64,000 nt of DNA, from assembly GCF_000235425.2 (NCBI RefSeq), contig NZ_KI912266.1, positions 3,725,671 to 3,789,670 of the forward strand, written 5' to 3'. Below the pieces are notes generated by a model, which saw nothing but the letters and a program-made list of their open reading frames with translations, did not search any database and was not told the origin of the DNA. Below, piece after piece: positions 1 to 7,889 of the stretch. Every line of letters begins with the position of its first letter. Position 1 is the stretch's first letter. The DNA comes from Pseudofrankia saprophytica (GTDB lineage Bacteria > Actinomycetota > Actinomycetes > Frankiales > Frankiaceae). A program made the translations under genes and the position numbers.

Positions 1-108
1 GGCGCGGACGACCGGCGGGTCAAGGCCGACCTGAAGCGGTTCAAGGCGTTCATCGAGAACCGGGGCAGCGAGACCGGTGCCTGGCGCGGTCAGGTAGACC
101 GGCCCTGA
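1..108 (+). CDS. SRPBCC-family protein, C-terminal end (5' truncated by window)
   Basis: The reading frame is open from the first base and stops with TGA at 106-108, giving only the last 35 residues. The tail DLKRFKAFIENRGSETGAWR resembles the conserved C-terminus of actinobacterial SRPBCC (polyketide cyclase/dehydrase-like, START-fold) proteins, which bind hydrophobic ligands. Nothing can be said about the missing ligand pocket or the start. A strong hairpin at 149-184 follows 40 bases after the stop and probably terminates the transcript. The family call rests on recognition of this tail alone. Confidence 0.55.
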   Translation, partial: GADDRRVKADLKRFKAFIENRGSETGAWRGQVDRP

Positions 109-148
109 CGCCGGGTTGACCGACCCGCACACCGGGGCGTTCGCATCA

Positions 149-184
149 CGCGGGACGCCGGCCGATCGTGGCCGGCGTCCCGCG
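149..184 (+). terminator. Strong hairpin terminator after the SRPBCC gene
   Basis: A perfect 15-bp inverted repeat (arms 149-163 and 170-184, loop GATCGT) lies 40 bases beyond the stop at 108. There is no U-tract, as is common for actinobacterial terminators. Confidence 0.6.
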
Positions 185-240
185 GCCGTCTGAGCGGCGT
201 CCGACGGGCGAATCCGAACGACCGAAAGATCCGAGCCGGC

Positions 241-684
241 AGCGGCCTTTCTCGGGCGCTGACCCGGCGGATCGGGTTCGGCGCCGCCCAGGTACCGGAA
301 CCCGTCGTCGACTCGCTCGAGCAGATGGTCGCGAACACGCCGATTCCCGTGGTCGGAGCGTTCCTGCCGACTCTTCTCGATCATGATCGGCTGGCCGCCG
401 TCGGTGTGCTGAGCGCGATCCCCACCCTGTTGCTCGTCGGGGACGAGGACGTCATGACTCCGATCGAGCACAGCCGGATCCTGGCCGAGGCCCTGCCCGA
501 GGCCGAGCTCGTGGTCGAGAAGGGCGCCGGGCACGCGGTGATCCTGGAACGTCCGGACGCGGTCAACGCCCACCTGCGTGACCTCGTGAACCGGGCGGGG
601 CCGAGGCGGCGAATATGCCTGAGGCCGGGCTGGCGGCTGAGCGTTAGGAAGGCGCGTATCACCGCGGCTCCGCTTCCGACCTGA
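241..684 (+). pseudogene. alpha/beta hydrolase remnant lacking its N-terminal half
   Basis: In one frame the translation from about 241 onward matches only the second half of an alpha/beta hydrolase: a cap-like segment, then PTLLLVGDEDVMTP with the acid residue and GAGHAVILE with the catalytic histidine. The first ATG in frame (325) falls inside the homologous part, and family-like sequence continues upstream to about 241, where it meets unrelated sequence just after a terminator. The strand bearing the oxyanion HG motif and the GxSxG nucleophile elbow is absent, so the product could not be a working hydrolase. The last 30 or so residues are arginine-rich and look like read-through. I interpret it as a 5'-deleted pseudogene. 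Confidence 0.6.
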
Positions 685-718
685 CCATCCGGTGCCGGCG
701 GGTGATCCCCCGGGGATG

Positions 719-1765
719 TCAGGCGGCGAGCCGGTATGACGTGCCCGAGCTGCTGGGCACCCAGGCCTGGGGGAGCGCGGTGGCCAGTGCGTGCTGGGCA
801 CGCCAGCCGCTGCAGTGCGCGCTGACGACGAGGTCGGGCGTCATCTCGGTCAGGGCGCTGACCGTCGGTGCGATGATCGGTTCGAAGGCTGGTCCGCTCA
901 GGTGCAGGCCGCCGATCAGCGCGTGCAGCCGGTCGATGCCGGTCAGCCGTAGCGCGTGCCGCGCGATGTTGACGACGCCCGCGTGCCCGCATCCGGTCAG
1001 CACGACCAGGCCCTTGCCGCGTACGTGCACGACGAGCGCCTGGTCGTCGAGTACGAGCGGGTCATGACGCCAGCCGGCACCGTCCCAGGCCTGGTGCGCG
1101 GGTGGCATGCCACGCTCGAAGTCGGTGGTGCGGTCGACCTCGCCGGTGATCAGCACGCTGCCGTCGACCAGCAGCGACGGGGACCGCCGCTCGATCACCT
1201 CGAACCCCTCCGACTCGCACGCGCGCCTGCTCAGCGTCGGCAGCGCGGCCGGGTCGAGGCCGGGGGGCGCCAGCCGCCGGCGTGTCCAGACCAGGGGGTG
1301 CACCGTCATCGGCAGGCCGCGGACCCCGCGGCGGCCGGCCAGGCCCGCGAGGCCGCCCGCGTGGTCGAAGTGACCGTGGCTGAGCACGACGCCCTGGATC
1401 TCGCCGAGATCGAGGCCGAGCCGCTCGGCGTTGTGGACCATCCCGTCGGGTGAGACCCCGGTGTCGAACAGCAGGGTGGTGACCGTGTCGCCACGACGGA
1501 CCCGGACCAGCGCCGAGAACCCGTGCTCGGCGCGCAGCCCCGCCGTCGTCAGCCCGTCCTCGAACTGGGGGGCCTGCGCCAGTCCGGCCCCGCGCGGCGC
1601 CCGCCTGACCCGCTCGTCCCCCGCCAGCAGGGCGTCGAAGGTGTTGTCCATCAGCGTGGTGATGACGACCTCGTCGACCGGGGCCAGCCCGATCGGATCG
1701 ACAGCCGTACCCGTCACGGGCCGCGGAACGGCGGCGAGCACACCCGACGCGTCGTCATCGCACAT
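719..1765 (-). CDS. MBL-fold metallohydrolase
   Basis: The 348-residue protein has the metallo-beta-lactamase-fold metal motif SHGHFDH near the middle, a further histidine in GCGHAGV and another in SAHCSGW, the usual set for a dinuclear metal site. Its length and order of motifs fit the subgroup annotated as dihydropteridine/ribofuranosyl-aminobenzene phosphate synthase-like hydrolases rather than true beta-lactamases; the substrate is unknown. No signal peptide is visible, so it is probably cytoplasmic. It starts 22 bases downstream of the TetR gene on the same strand, which suggests co-transcription. The 3' end converges on the hydrolase remnant. Confidence 0.8.
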   Translation of the reverse strand: MCDDDASGVLAAVPRPVTGTAVDPIGLAPVDEVVITTLMDNTFDALLAGDERVRRAPRGAGLAQAPQFEDGLTTAGLRAEHGFSALVRVRRGDTVTTLLFDTGVSPDGMVHNAERLGLDLGEIQGVVLSHGHFDHAGGLAGLAGRRGVRGLPMTVHPLVWTRRRLAPPGLDPAALPTLSRRACESEGFEVIERRSPSLLVDGSVLITGEVDRTTDFERGMPPAHQAWDGAGWRHDPLVLDDQALVVHVRGKGLVVLTGCGHAGVVNIARHALRLTGIDRLHALIGGLHLSGPAFEPIIAPTVSALTEMTPDLVVSAHCSGWRAQHALATALPQAWVPSSSGTSYRLAA

Positions 1766-1787
1766 GTCTCGACCTTAGGCCGGTGAG

Positions 1788-2360
1788 TCAGCCCGGTTCC
1801 CGCAGGAGCGGGTGGACGAGCTCGGCGAGGGCGAGCCGTGTCTGCTCGGGGTCGAGCCCCATGTCCTGCCTGAGGATCCGCCAGGTCGTGGCGTCGCAGA
1901 CGGCGACGAGCTGGGCCAGGCGTCGCTCCCGCGCGGCCGGGTCGCCTCGGGTGTCGAGGTGCGCGGCGAAGGCGCTTCGACACCAGTCGAGGTGGTACTC
2001 GCGGCCGCGGCCGGCGATCTCCGGGAGTCCGGGTACCAGGTGCGCCTCGGCATACATCTTGAGGATCAACGAGCCGTACTGCTCGTAGTGGGCCGCCAGG
2101 GCATCGATCGTGTCCGCCGGCTCGCCCGGCGCCGCGGCCGAGCGCGCGGCGGCGATCCGGCCGAGCTCCCGTTCGACCGTGGCGGTCATCAGCCCGGGTT
2201 TGCCGCCGAAGCGCCGGATCACCGTCTGGACCGTCACCGCGGCGTCGGACGCGACGTCCTCCAGCCGGATGTGGTCGTACGGGTGCGTGGCGAAGCGGCG
2301 GAGCATCGCGTCGACGATGCGCTCGCCGGTCTGCTCCGCGGCCTGGGCTCGCGCTGTCAT
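1788..2360 (-). CDS. TetR-family transcriptional regulator
   Basis: The roughly 190-residue protein has a typical TetR N-terminal helix-turn-helix (DHIRLEDVASDAAVTVQTVI, then RRFGGKPGL) and a helical C-terminal ligand-binding domain. I take the ATG at 2360, giving MTARAQ; an ATG at 2381 would add seven residues but would place the start inside a palindrome that looks like the operator (2379-2399). The divergent neighbour at 2439 is an alpha/beta hydrolase and the downstream gene is an MBL hydrolase. The regulator probably represses itself and one or both enzymes. The ligand is unknown. Confidence 0.85.
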   Translation of the reverse strand: MTARAQAAEQTGERIVDAMLRRFATHPYDHIRLEDVASDAAVTVQTVIRRFGGKPGLMTATVERELGRIAAARSAAAPGEPADTIDALAAHYEQYGSLILKMYAEAHLVPGLPEIAGRGREYHLDWCRSAFAAHLDTRGDPAARERRLAQLVAVCDATTWRILRQDMGLDPEQTRLALAELVHPLLREPG

Positions 2361-2378
2361 CCGGTAGACACGCGAATT

Positions 2379-2399
2379 CATGTAAGTGAAATTAACATG
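2379..2399. promoter_or_regulatory. Candidate TetR operator
   Basis: An AT-rich 21-bp imperfect palindrome has outer arms CATGTAA and TTAACATG. It sits between the divergent TetR (start 2360) and hydrolase (start 2439) genes, and is the only AT-rich inverted repeat there. Confidence 0.5.
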
Positions 2400-2438
2400 A
2401 AAATTGTCGGAGCCTGGACCCACCTGCCACGGAGCGTC

Positions 2439-3308
2439 ATGACCACCACCTCGCCCACCGAGGAACACGCCGCGGACATCGCCACCCGGCTTGGCCGCCT
2501 CCACGTCCGGATCATCGGATCCGGCCGGCCCACCGTGCTGTGGCCGTCGATGTTCGTCGACAGCCACACCTGGGACCGGTTGCTGCCCCACCTCGTCGGC
2601 CGGGAGCGGCAGTTCTTCCTCGTCGACGGCCCCGGTCTCGGGCGCAGCGAGCCGCTGCTGCGCCAGAGCACCATCACCGAGGCCGCCGACGCCGCGCTCG
2701 ACCTGCTTCGAGGCCTCGAGGTGACGACGCCCGTCGACTGGGTGGGCAACGCGTTCGGCGGTCACGTGGGCTTCAAGCTCGCGGCGCGACCGGGCGTCCT
2801 GCGCAGCCTCGTGGCGATCAGCGCGCCGGCCGAGCCCATCCCCGCCGGGCAGCGCCGCCAGATCCGCCTGCTGCTGCCGCTGCTGCGCACCGTCGGTGCG
2901 ACGGGCCCGGTGCGTTCCGCCGTCCTGGCGGCGATGCTCACCGAGGCTGCCGCGGCCGACGACGAGATCAGGCGCATCGTCGTCGAGAGCCTCGCGCGCC
3001 CGACCCGCCGAAGCCTGGCGGGCGGGGTGCGGTCCTTCATCCTGAACCGGGCCGACGTCACCGCCGAGCTCGCCGATGTCCAGGTGCCGAGCCTCTTCGT
3101 CGCCTCCGACGACCGCGGCGACTGGTCTCCCGAGGACGCCGCCAGAGCGGCCGAACTGGCCCCGTACGCGTCCGCGGTCACCGTGCCGGCGGCACGCACC
3201 CTCGTCCCGCTGGAGCAGCCGCGGCGCCTTCTCGAGTACATCGACGAGTTCTGGCGAACCCTCGGTGACGTCCCGGCAGAGCCGTTCGCGGGCGGCCGTC
3301 GACCCTAA
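2439..3308 (+). CDS. alpha/beta hydrolase
   Basis: The 289-residue protein has an alpha/beta hydrolase layout: a strand with the aromatic-rich FVDSHTWDRLL segment, the DGPGLGRSEPL loop, a nucleophile-elbow region VGNAFGGHVG and a C-terminal PARTL segment. The elbow reads GNAFGG, so the usual nucleophile serine or aspartate is replaced by alanine, and no clear histidine follows late in the chain. It may therefore be a non-hydrolytic member or use another mechanism. The ATG at 2439 is preferred because GGAG lies just upstream; an ATG at 2397 is inside the palindrome. It is divergent from the TetR regulator that probably controls it. Confidence 0.75.
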   Translation: MTTTSPTEEHAADIATRLGRLHVRIIGSGRPTVLWPSMFVDSHTWDRLLPHLVGRERQFFLVDGPGLGRSEPLLRQSTITEAADAALDLLRGLEVTTPVDWVGNAFGGHVGFKLAARPGVLRSLVAISAPAEPIPAGQRRQIRLLLPLLRTVGATGPVRSAVLAAMLTEAAAADDEIRRIVVESLARPTRRSLAGGVRSFILNRADVTAELADVQVPSLFVASDDRGDWSPEDAARAAELAPYASAVTVPAARTLVPLEQPRRLLEYIDEFWRTLGDVPAEPFAGGRRP

Positions 3309-3335
3309 GGACCGTGAGGACCGTGAGGACCGTCA
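3309..3335. repeat. 9-bp tandem repeat, three copies
   Basis: Three copies of GGACCGTGA (the last ends CA instead of GA) fill the gap between the convergent hydrolase (stop 3308) and SHOCT-protein (stop 3339) genes. Confidence 0.8.
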
Positions 3336-3338
3336 AAG

Positions 3339-4118
3339 CTAGAGACGGCCCAGCAGCTCGGTCTTCTTGGCGGTGAACTCGTCGTCCGAGAGCACACCGC
3401 GCTGGTGCAGGTCGCTCAACCGGTCGATCGTGGCCAGGATCGTCTCGGGGTCCGTGCCACTGGCGGCAGCCGGCGGGGCGGGCTCGGGAGCGCTGACGAC
3501 CGGGTCGGAAGCGGGCGCGGGAACGGACGACGGCGGCAGGCTGTCCACGGTGAAGGTGCCGTGCTGGCTGGAGAAGGACAGCGTTCCGGGCGCGGCGCCC
3601 TGTTGCTGCTGCACGCCGCCGATGACGTGGTCGAGCGTGTCATAGGTCCGGACCGGGCCATCGCCGCTCTGTACGGCCAGCCGCCGCACGGCCGGAAAGA
3701 CCGCGTATCGGGAGTCGTTCTGGCCGCCGACGGAGCTCGGCTGCCCCAGCTCGGCAGGCCACCAGGTGCTCAGGTTCGCCAGGGTGCTCAGGTTCGCCGG
3801 GTGGACCGAGCCGGGTCGCCCGCCGGCGTGCGCGGGCTCAGGCGCGTACACCTGCGTCGAGGCCAGCAGGCTCGACAGCTCCGCGGCGAGACCGCTGACC
3901 GTGGCCTTCAGGCCGTGGTTGAACATGTCGCCGACCATCGTCATGCCGCCGGCCATCCACTGCCCACTGCCGCCGAGCTCGGGATGGGAGAACTGCGCCC
4001 GGGTGCCGTTGCCCGCCAGCACCGCCGCCAACAGCGTGCGCACCGCGTCGGTGCTCACGCCGTACCGGTGAGCGAGATCGGCGACGGCCTGCTCGCCCTG
4101 GCCGGTCAACGCGCGCAT
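3339..4118 (-). CDS. SHOCT-domain protein of unknown function
   Basis: The 259-residue protein ends in a clear SHOCT domain (ILATIDRLSDLHQRGVLSDD, then EF..KK.ELL), a short two-helix module often found at protein termini and thought to mediate oligomerisation. The N-terminal 90 residues are hydrophilic and include a helix (EQAVADLAHRYGVSTDAVRT) resembling a DNA-binding or protein-interaction helix, followed by a Gly/Met-rich stretch. The middle is proline-rich and probably disordered. An 18-bp tandem duplication at 3765-3798 encodes a repeated LSTLAN-type motif. The ATG at 4118 follows AGGAG. It is divergent from the sigma-factor gene. Confidence 0.7.
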   Translation of the reverse strand: MRALTGQGEQAVADLAHRYGVSTDAVRTLLAAVLAGNGTRAQFSHPELGGSGQWMAGGMTMVGDMFNHGLKATVSGLAAELSSLLASTQVYAPEPAHAGGRPGSVHPANLSTLANLSTWWPAELGQPSSVGGQNDSRYAVFPAVRRLAVQSGDGPVRTYDTLDHVIGGVQQQQGAAPGTLSFSSQHGTFTVDSLPPSSVPAPASDPVVSAPEPAPPAAASGTDPETILATIDRLSDLHQRGVLSDDEFTAKKTELLGRL

Positions 4119-4445
4119 CGTGGATCTCCTCGTGCCGTGAGGCTCGCCGCGCGGCCCACTCGCTCAGGTTCCGGGGACGTCCCAGATTGTTTCTCACCTC
4201 GCGGGCGAATTTCTCATGATCCGAGGGGCGGGCACCCAGCCGGTCCACATCCACCAACCACCCAGGACGGTCGACACGCAGGGACGCCAGAGCCCGAGCT
4301 GGGCCACCCTTCTGACGCAATTTTTCGCCCCGAGCTCAACCCCACGGGTACCTGCCGGCGTTTAGGACCGCGAACACCACGACGGCGGCCTGGCGAACAA
4401 CCGGGCAACCGGAGACGACGGTGCCCGAGCAGGAGGCGGCGACGC
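4119..4445. other. 327-bp divergent intergenic region (SHOCT protein / sigma factor)
   Basis: No gene is seen. TTTCTCA occurs twice, at 4190-4196 and 4210-4216, exactly 20 bp apart, which could be an activator or sigma recognition pair reading toward the SHOCT gene. The segment before the sigma gene contains CAACCCC near 4340 and CGTTTAGG near 4360, a spacing compatible with an ECF-type promoter, but this is weak. Confidence 0.35.
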
Positions 4446-5090
4446 GTGCGCGATGACGAGGAACGGGCGTTCGAGGAGTTCGTCGAACGCACGGCGGACC
4501 GGCTGCTGCGCTCCGCCGTGTTGCTGACGGGCGACCGCGGCGCCGCCGAGGACCTGCTGCAGGGCGCCCTGGAACGCACCTACCGCCACTGGCGCCGGAT
4601 CGGTGGCGACGCGCCCGAGGCCTACCTCCGCCGCGCCCTGGTGAACGCGGCGACCAGCCGCTGGCGGCGTCGGCGCTTCCACGAGGTGCCCCTGCTCACC
4701 GACGGCGGGTGGACGGCCGACACCAGCGTCGCCGACCACGCCGAGGCGCTGTCGCAACGCGACGGGCTGGTCCGGGCGCTGCTGACCCTGCCACCGCGGC
4801 AGCGTGCAGTGATCGTGCTGCGCTACCTGGACGACCTTTCGGAGGCCGACGTCGCCGCCGCGCTCGGTTGTTCCGTCGGCTCGGTGAAAAGCCACGCCTC
4901 CCGCGGTCTCGCCCGGCTGCGCGAGAACACCCACCTGGCTGCCTCGGCACCCGGTACGGCCGCCGCGGGTCCGGCCCACGGCGCCGTCCCCCACCGGTCG
5001 ACGGCCGGCCGGGCCAGCACACCAACCCGAGCCACCGTCACCGCCGCCGACGGCGATCCCGGGGCGACCGCGAACAGGAGCATGCCGTGA
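4446..5090 (+). CDS. SigE-family ECF RNA polymerase sigma factor
   Basis: The 214-residue protein has sigma region 2 (FEEFVERTADRLLRSAVLLT, then EDLLQGALERTYRHW) and region 4 (LPPRQRAVIVLRYLDDLSEA, then VGSVKSHASRGLARL). This is the SigE-family pattern common in actinobacteria. The GTG at 4446 is preferred because a perfect AGGAGG lies nine bases upstream at 4431-4436. A 60-residue Ala/Pro/Thr-rich tail follows region 4 and is probably disordered. The stop overlaps the GTG of the next gene, a membrane protein with a cytoplasmic N-terminal segment, which suggests translational coupling of a sigma factor and its regulator. Confidence 0.88.
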   Translation: MRDDEERAFEEFVERTADRLLRSAVLLTGDRGAAEDLLQGALERTYRHWRRIGGDAPEAYLRRALVNAATSRWRRRRFHEVPLLTDGGWTADTSVADHAEALSQRDGLVRALLTLPPRQRAVIVLRYLDDLSEADVAAALGCSVGSVKSHASRGLARLRENTHLAASAPGTAAAGPAHGAVPHRSTAGRASTPTRATVTAADGDPGATANRSMP

Positions 5091-6214
5091 CGACGACCCC
5101 CACCTCACCGTTCGAACGGACGGTCGCCGACGCGCTGCACGCCGCCACCGCCGGAATCAGCGCCCGCGGCGGCCTGGCCGACGCCACCCGCCACCGCTAT
5201 CGGCGGCGGCGCGCCCGGCTGACCGCGGCCGCGGCCGCGCTCATGGTCGTGGTCCTCGTCGTCCCCGCCGGCCTGCTGCTGCGCACCCACGGCGGTGCCC
5301 GCGTCGTCCCCGTCACGACACCGCCGGCCACCGCCTCCGCCCAGCCGGGTGGGGTGCCCACGGCCGTGCCGCCGACGCCGGCGCCCGGCGTGTCCGGCCC
5401 CGTTGTCGGCGCCGTGACCGTCGCCTGGCTGCCAGCTGGCCTGCCGCTTGTCGGCACCTCCACCGGCACCGGCGTCACCGTGAACGACACTCGCCCCGGC
5501 GTGCGGGCCTACCGGGCCGACTTCTCGGCGATGATCGACGGGCGGGTCGGCTTCGTGGCGGTGCGGGCCGAATGGGGGCCGACCGGCAGCCTCGACGACG
5601 TCGCCACCCGCGCCCGCGCCAGCGGTTCCGGCTTCGACTCCTACTCCGAAGCGACGGTGCGCGGTCATCCCGCGATCCAGCGGGGCAACGCCTCCAAGCA
5701 GGAGTTCGGGTTCACCTGGATCGAGCGTGACGGCCTGGTGCTCAGCGTCGACGGCGGCACCCCGATCACCCTCGACGAGGTCCGGCACGTCGCCGAGGCG
5801 CTGGTCGTCGACACCGGCCCGCCCGCGGCCACCCCGGAGCTGGACGCCGCGATCCAGGCCGCGGCCAGCCGGGCGCTGCGGGCGGGTGTTCCGGCCGTGG
5901 AGGCGATCGGTGCCGTCGACACCGCCGACGCGCCCGCGCTCGTCGCCGCCCGGCTGTCCTTCGCCGCCCGTTACCCGGGCTTCGCGAGAACCGCCTCCGT
6001 CCGACTGCTGGCCACCGCGCCCCGCGCCGCGGACCGGGTCGACATCGTTCTCACCGTCACCTTCACCGATCCCCGGCTGTCGAGGTTCGTGCCGGGGACG
6101 TCCGGTGGCACTGCCTCCCGCACCTTCCCCGGCGAGGCGGTCCGCACCCCGACCGGCTGGAAGGTCACCGAGGCAACCTATTGCCAGACCATCTCGCTGT
6201 TCTGCAAACCCTAG
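5087..6214 (+). CDS. Membrane-anchored sigma-factor partner (putative anti-sigma-like protein)
   Basis: The 375-residue protein starts with a basic cytoplasmic segment of about 45 residues, then one membrane helix (LTAAAAALMVVVLVVPAGLL), a Pro/Ala/Thr-rich linker and a large extracytoplasmic domain. GTG 5087 overlaps the sigma-factor stop (GTGA) and is preceded by AGGAG. The topology and coupling match partners of SigE-family sigma factors, which hold the sigma factor at the membrane. No zinc-binding HxxxCxxC motif is visible, so anti-sigma function is inferred from position only. The extracytoplasmic domain is not assigned. Confidence 0.6.
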   Translation: MTTTPTSPFERTVADALHAATAGISARGGLADATRHRYRRRRARLTAAAAALMVVVLVVPAGLLLRTHGGARVVPVTTPPATASAQPGGVPTAVPPTPAPGVSGPVVGAVTVAWLPAGLPLVGTSTGTGVTVNDTRPGVRAYRADFSAMIDGRVGFVAVRAEWGPTGSLDDVATRARASGSGFDSYSEATVRGHPAIQRGNASKQEFGFTWIERDGLVLSVDGGTPITLDEVRHVAEALVVDTGPPAATPELDAAIQAAASRALRAGVPAVEAIGAVDTADAPALVAARLSFAARYPGFARTASVRLLATAPRAADRVDIVLTVTFTDPRLSRFVPGTSGGTASRTFPGEAVRTPTGWKVTEATYCQTISLFCKP

Positions 6215-6299
6215 GCGAGGTGGTCTGCCGGCTCTGACACCCGCGGACCGCCGGAGCTGGCGATCGCCGCAGAAGGCGGGGCGCTGGTGGTCCAGGAGC

Positions 6300-6740
6300 T
6301 CAATCGACCAGCGGGTCTGTCCATCGCGGACCTGCCGACGACTGCGCGGTCCCCGCCGTCGCGGTCGAGATGGTTCCGGCGTACCGCGCTCGGGCCGCCG
6401 CGACCTCGGCGGCGTGGGCGACGGACCACTGCAGCAGGGCGTCCAACGGAGCACGCAGGGTGACGCCAAGTGCGGCGAGCTGGTATTCGACGCGGGGCGG
6501 AACCTCGGGATAGACGGTTCGGGTGACGAGCCCGTCCTGCTCGAGATGGCGCAGCGTCTGGGTGAGCATCTTCTCGCTGATCCCCTCGATCCGGTTGCGG
6601 ATCGCGGCGAACCGGTGCGGCCGGCCGTCGGAGAGTTCGCCGAGGATCAGGACGGTCCACTTGTCGCCGATGCGGTCGAGCAGGTCGCGGGAGGGGCAGC
6701 CTCGCGCGTACGGGTCACACGTCTGCGCGTCGATCGTCAC
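6300..6740 (-). CDS. HxlR-family transcriptional regulator
   Basis: The 146-residue protein has the HxlR winged-helix signature: an N-terminal cysteine-containing CDPYARGCPSRDLLDRIGDK segment, WTVLILGELSDG, ISEKMLTQTLRHLEQDGLVT and a beta-wing ending in VEYQL. Members often sense electrophiles or oxidants through the N-terminal cysteines; C8 and C15 are candidates here. The C-terminal 30 residues are Ala/Thr-rich and beyond the family core. It is divergent from an NmrA-type oxidoreductase, a recurrent pairing in which the regulator represses the reductase gene. Confidence 0.9.
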   Translation of the reverse strand: MTIDAQTCDPYARGCPSRDLLDRIGDKWTVLILGELSDGRPHRFAAIRNRIEGISEKMLTQTLRHLEQDGLVTRTVYPEVPPRVEYQLAALGVTLRAPLDALLQWSVAHAAEVAAARARYAGTISTATAGTAQSSAGPRWTDPLVD

Positions 6741-6772
6741 GCCGCGACGATAACAGAACCGCCAGCATGGTT

Positions 6773-6799
6773 AGTAGCTTACTTCAAGGTGGGTACTTC
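6773..6799. promoter_or_regulatory. Candidate HxlR operator
   Basis: A palindrome AGTAGCTTACT (6773-6783) overlaps a direct repeat of TACTTC at 6780 and 6794, 14 bp apart. The site lies midway between the divergent HxlR and oxidoreductase genes. Confidence 0.45.
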
Positions 6800-6862
6800 C
6801 CAATGGAGAGTGTGCGGCATTGGGTGGTGGGGACAGCGTGACCACCACGAAAAGAGTAGATC

Positions 6863-7729
6863 GTGTCCCTTGTGATCACCGGTGCGACCGGGCAGCTCGG
6901 CCGACTCGTCATCGATCAGCTCCTGGCGGCGGGCGTGCCCGCCGGGCAGCTCGTGGCGACCGGTCGTGACGCCGGCAGGCTCAGCGCGCTCACCGCGCGG
7001 ACCGGGGTGACGACCCGTCGGGCGGACTTCGCCGACCCCGCCAGCCTGGCCGAGGCGTTCCACGGCGTCGAGAGGCTGTTGTTGGTCTCGACCACGACCG
7101 TCGGGCACCGGTTCGACAACCACCGGCGCGCCATCGACGCCGCGGTGGCGGCAGGAGGGTCGCTGGTCGCCTACACCAGCGTCCTGAACGCCGGCGCCGC
7201 GCGGACGCGACTGGCCGCGGAGCACCACAGCACCGAGCAGTACCTGCGGGCCGGCGCAATTCCGTTCGTGATCCTGCGCAACGGCTGGTATCTGGAGAAC
7301 TACACCGACCAGCTGCCCGCGATCCGCCAGCACGGGGTCCTGCTGGGCGCCGCCGGGAACGGCCGGGTCAGCGCGGCCGGCCGGGTCGACTACGCCGCCG
7401 CCGCGGCCGCCGTACTCACCGGCGACGGGCACGCCGGCGCGACCTACGAGCTTGGCGGCGCGGCGTTCACCCTCACCGAGCTCGCCGCCTCGTTCTCCGA
7501 GGTCCTGGGCACGCCGATCGCCTACCGTGACCTACCGACCGACGGATATGCCGCCGCGCTGGCCGGCGCTGGGCTGCCGGCCGAGCTCGCCGACGTGCTG
7601 GCCGACGCCGACGCCGGGCTGGCCCGCGGCGAGCTGTTCACCGACCGCCACGACCTGCGCGACCTCATCGGCCGGTCACCCACCACCAGGCTGCGGGCCA
7701 TCCACGCGGCCGCCGGCGCCGCGGGATAG
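6863..7729 (+). CDS. NmrA-like NAD(P)-binding oxidoreductase (QorB-type)
   Basis: The 288-residue protein begins with the Rossmann motif TGATGQLG and an NADP-favouring TGRD after strand 2, and lacks the classical YxxxK catalytic pair, as expected for NmrA/QOR2-type atypical SDR proteins that reduce quinones or act as redox sensors. The C-terminal half carries the YELGGAAFTLTELA segment typical of this group. GTG 6863 was chosen as the first start that leaves the glycine motif close to the N-terminus. The divergent HxlR repressor suggests induction by quinones or electrophiles. Confidence 0.85.
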   Translation: MSLVITGATGQLGRLVIDQLLAAGVPAGQLVATGRDAGRLSALTARTGVTTRRADFADPASLAEAFHGVERLLLVSTTTVGHRFDNHRRAIDAAVAAGGSLVAYTSVLNAGAARTRLAAEHHSTEQYLRAGAIPFVILRNGWYLENYTDQLPAIRQHGVLLGAAGNGRVSAAGRVDYAAAAAAVLTGDGHAGATYELGGAAFTLTELAASFSEVLGTPIAYRDLPTDGYAAALAGAGLPAELADVLADADAGLARGELFTDRHDLRDLIGRSPTTRLRAIHAAAGAAG

Positions 7730-7889
7730 GATTCGCCGAGATCTTGTACGCCCGCGCCGACGCATGACTGGCGTCGGCGCGGGCATATATGCGTTCGGAC
7801 ATGGATGGCTCGAAAACGACGGCTGCGCCCACCGGCCAGCGCACCCTCTGCTGGTCGTGTCCCGTCATCCGTCGGATCGAGGAGACCCG

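Noticed and set aside
705-717. ATCCCC-C-GGGGAT palindrome between the hydrolase remnant and the MBL gene
   Set aside because: Six-base arms with a one-base loop; too short to call a terminator.
4190-4216. TTTCTCA repeated at 20-bp spacing upstream of the SHOCT gene
   Set aside because: Only seven bases, two copies; noted in the gap entry but too weak for a regulatory claim.
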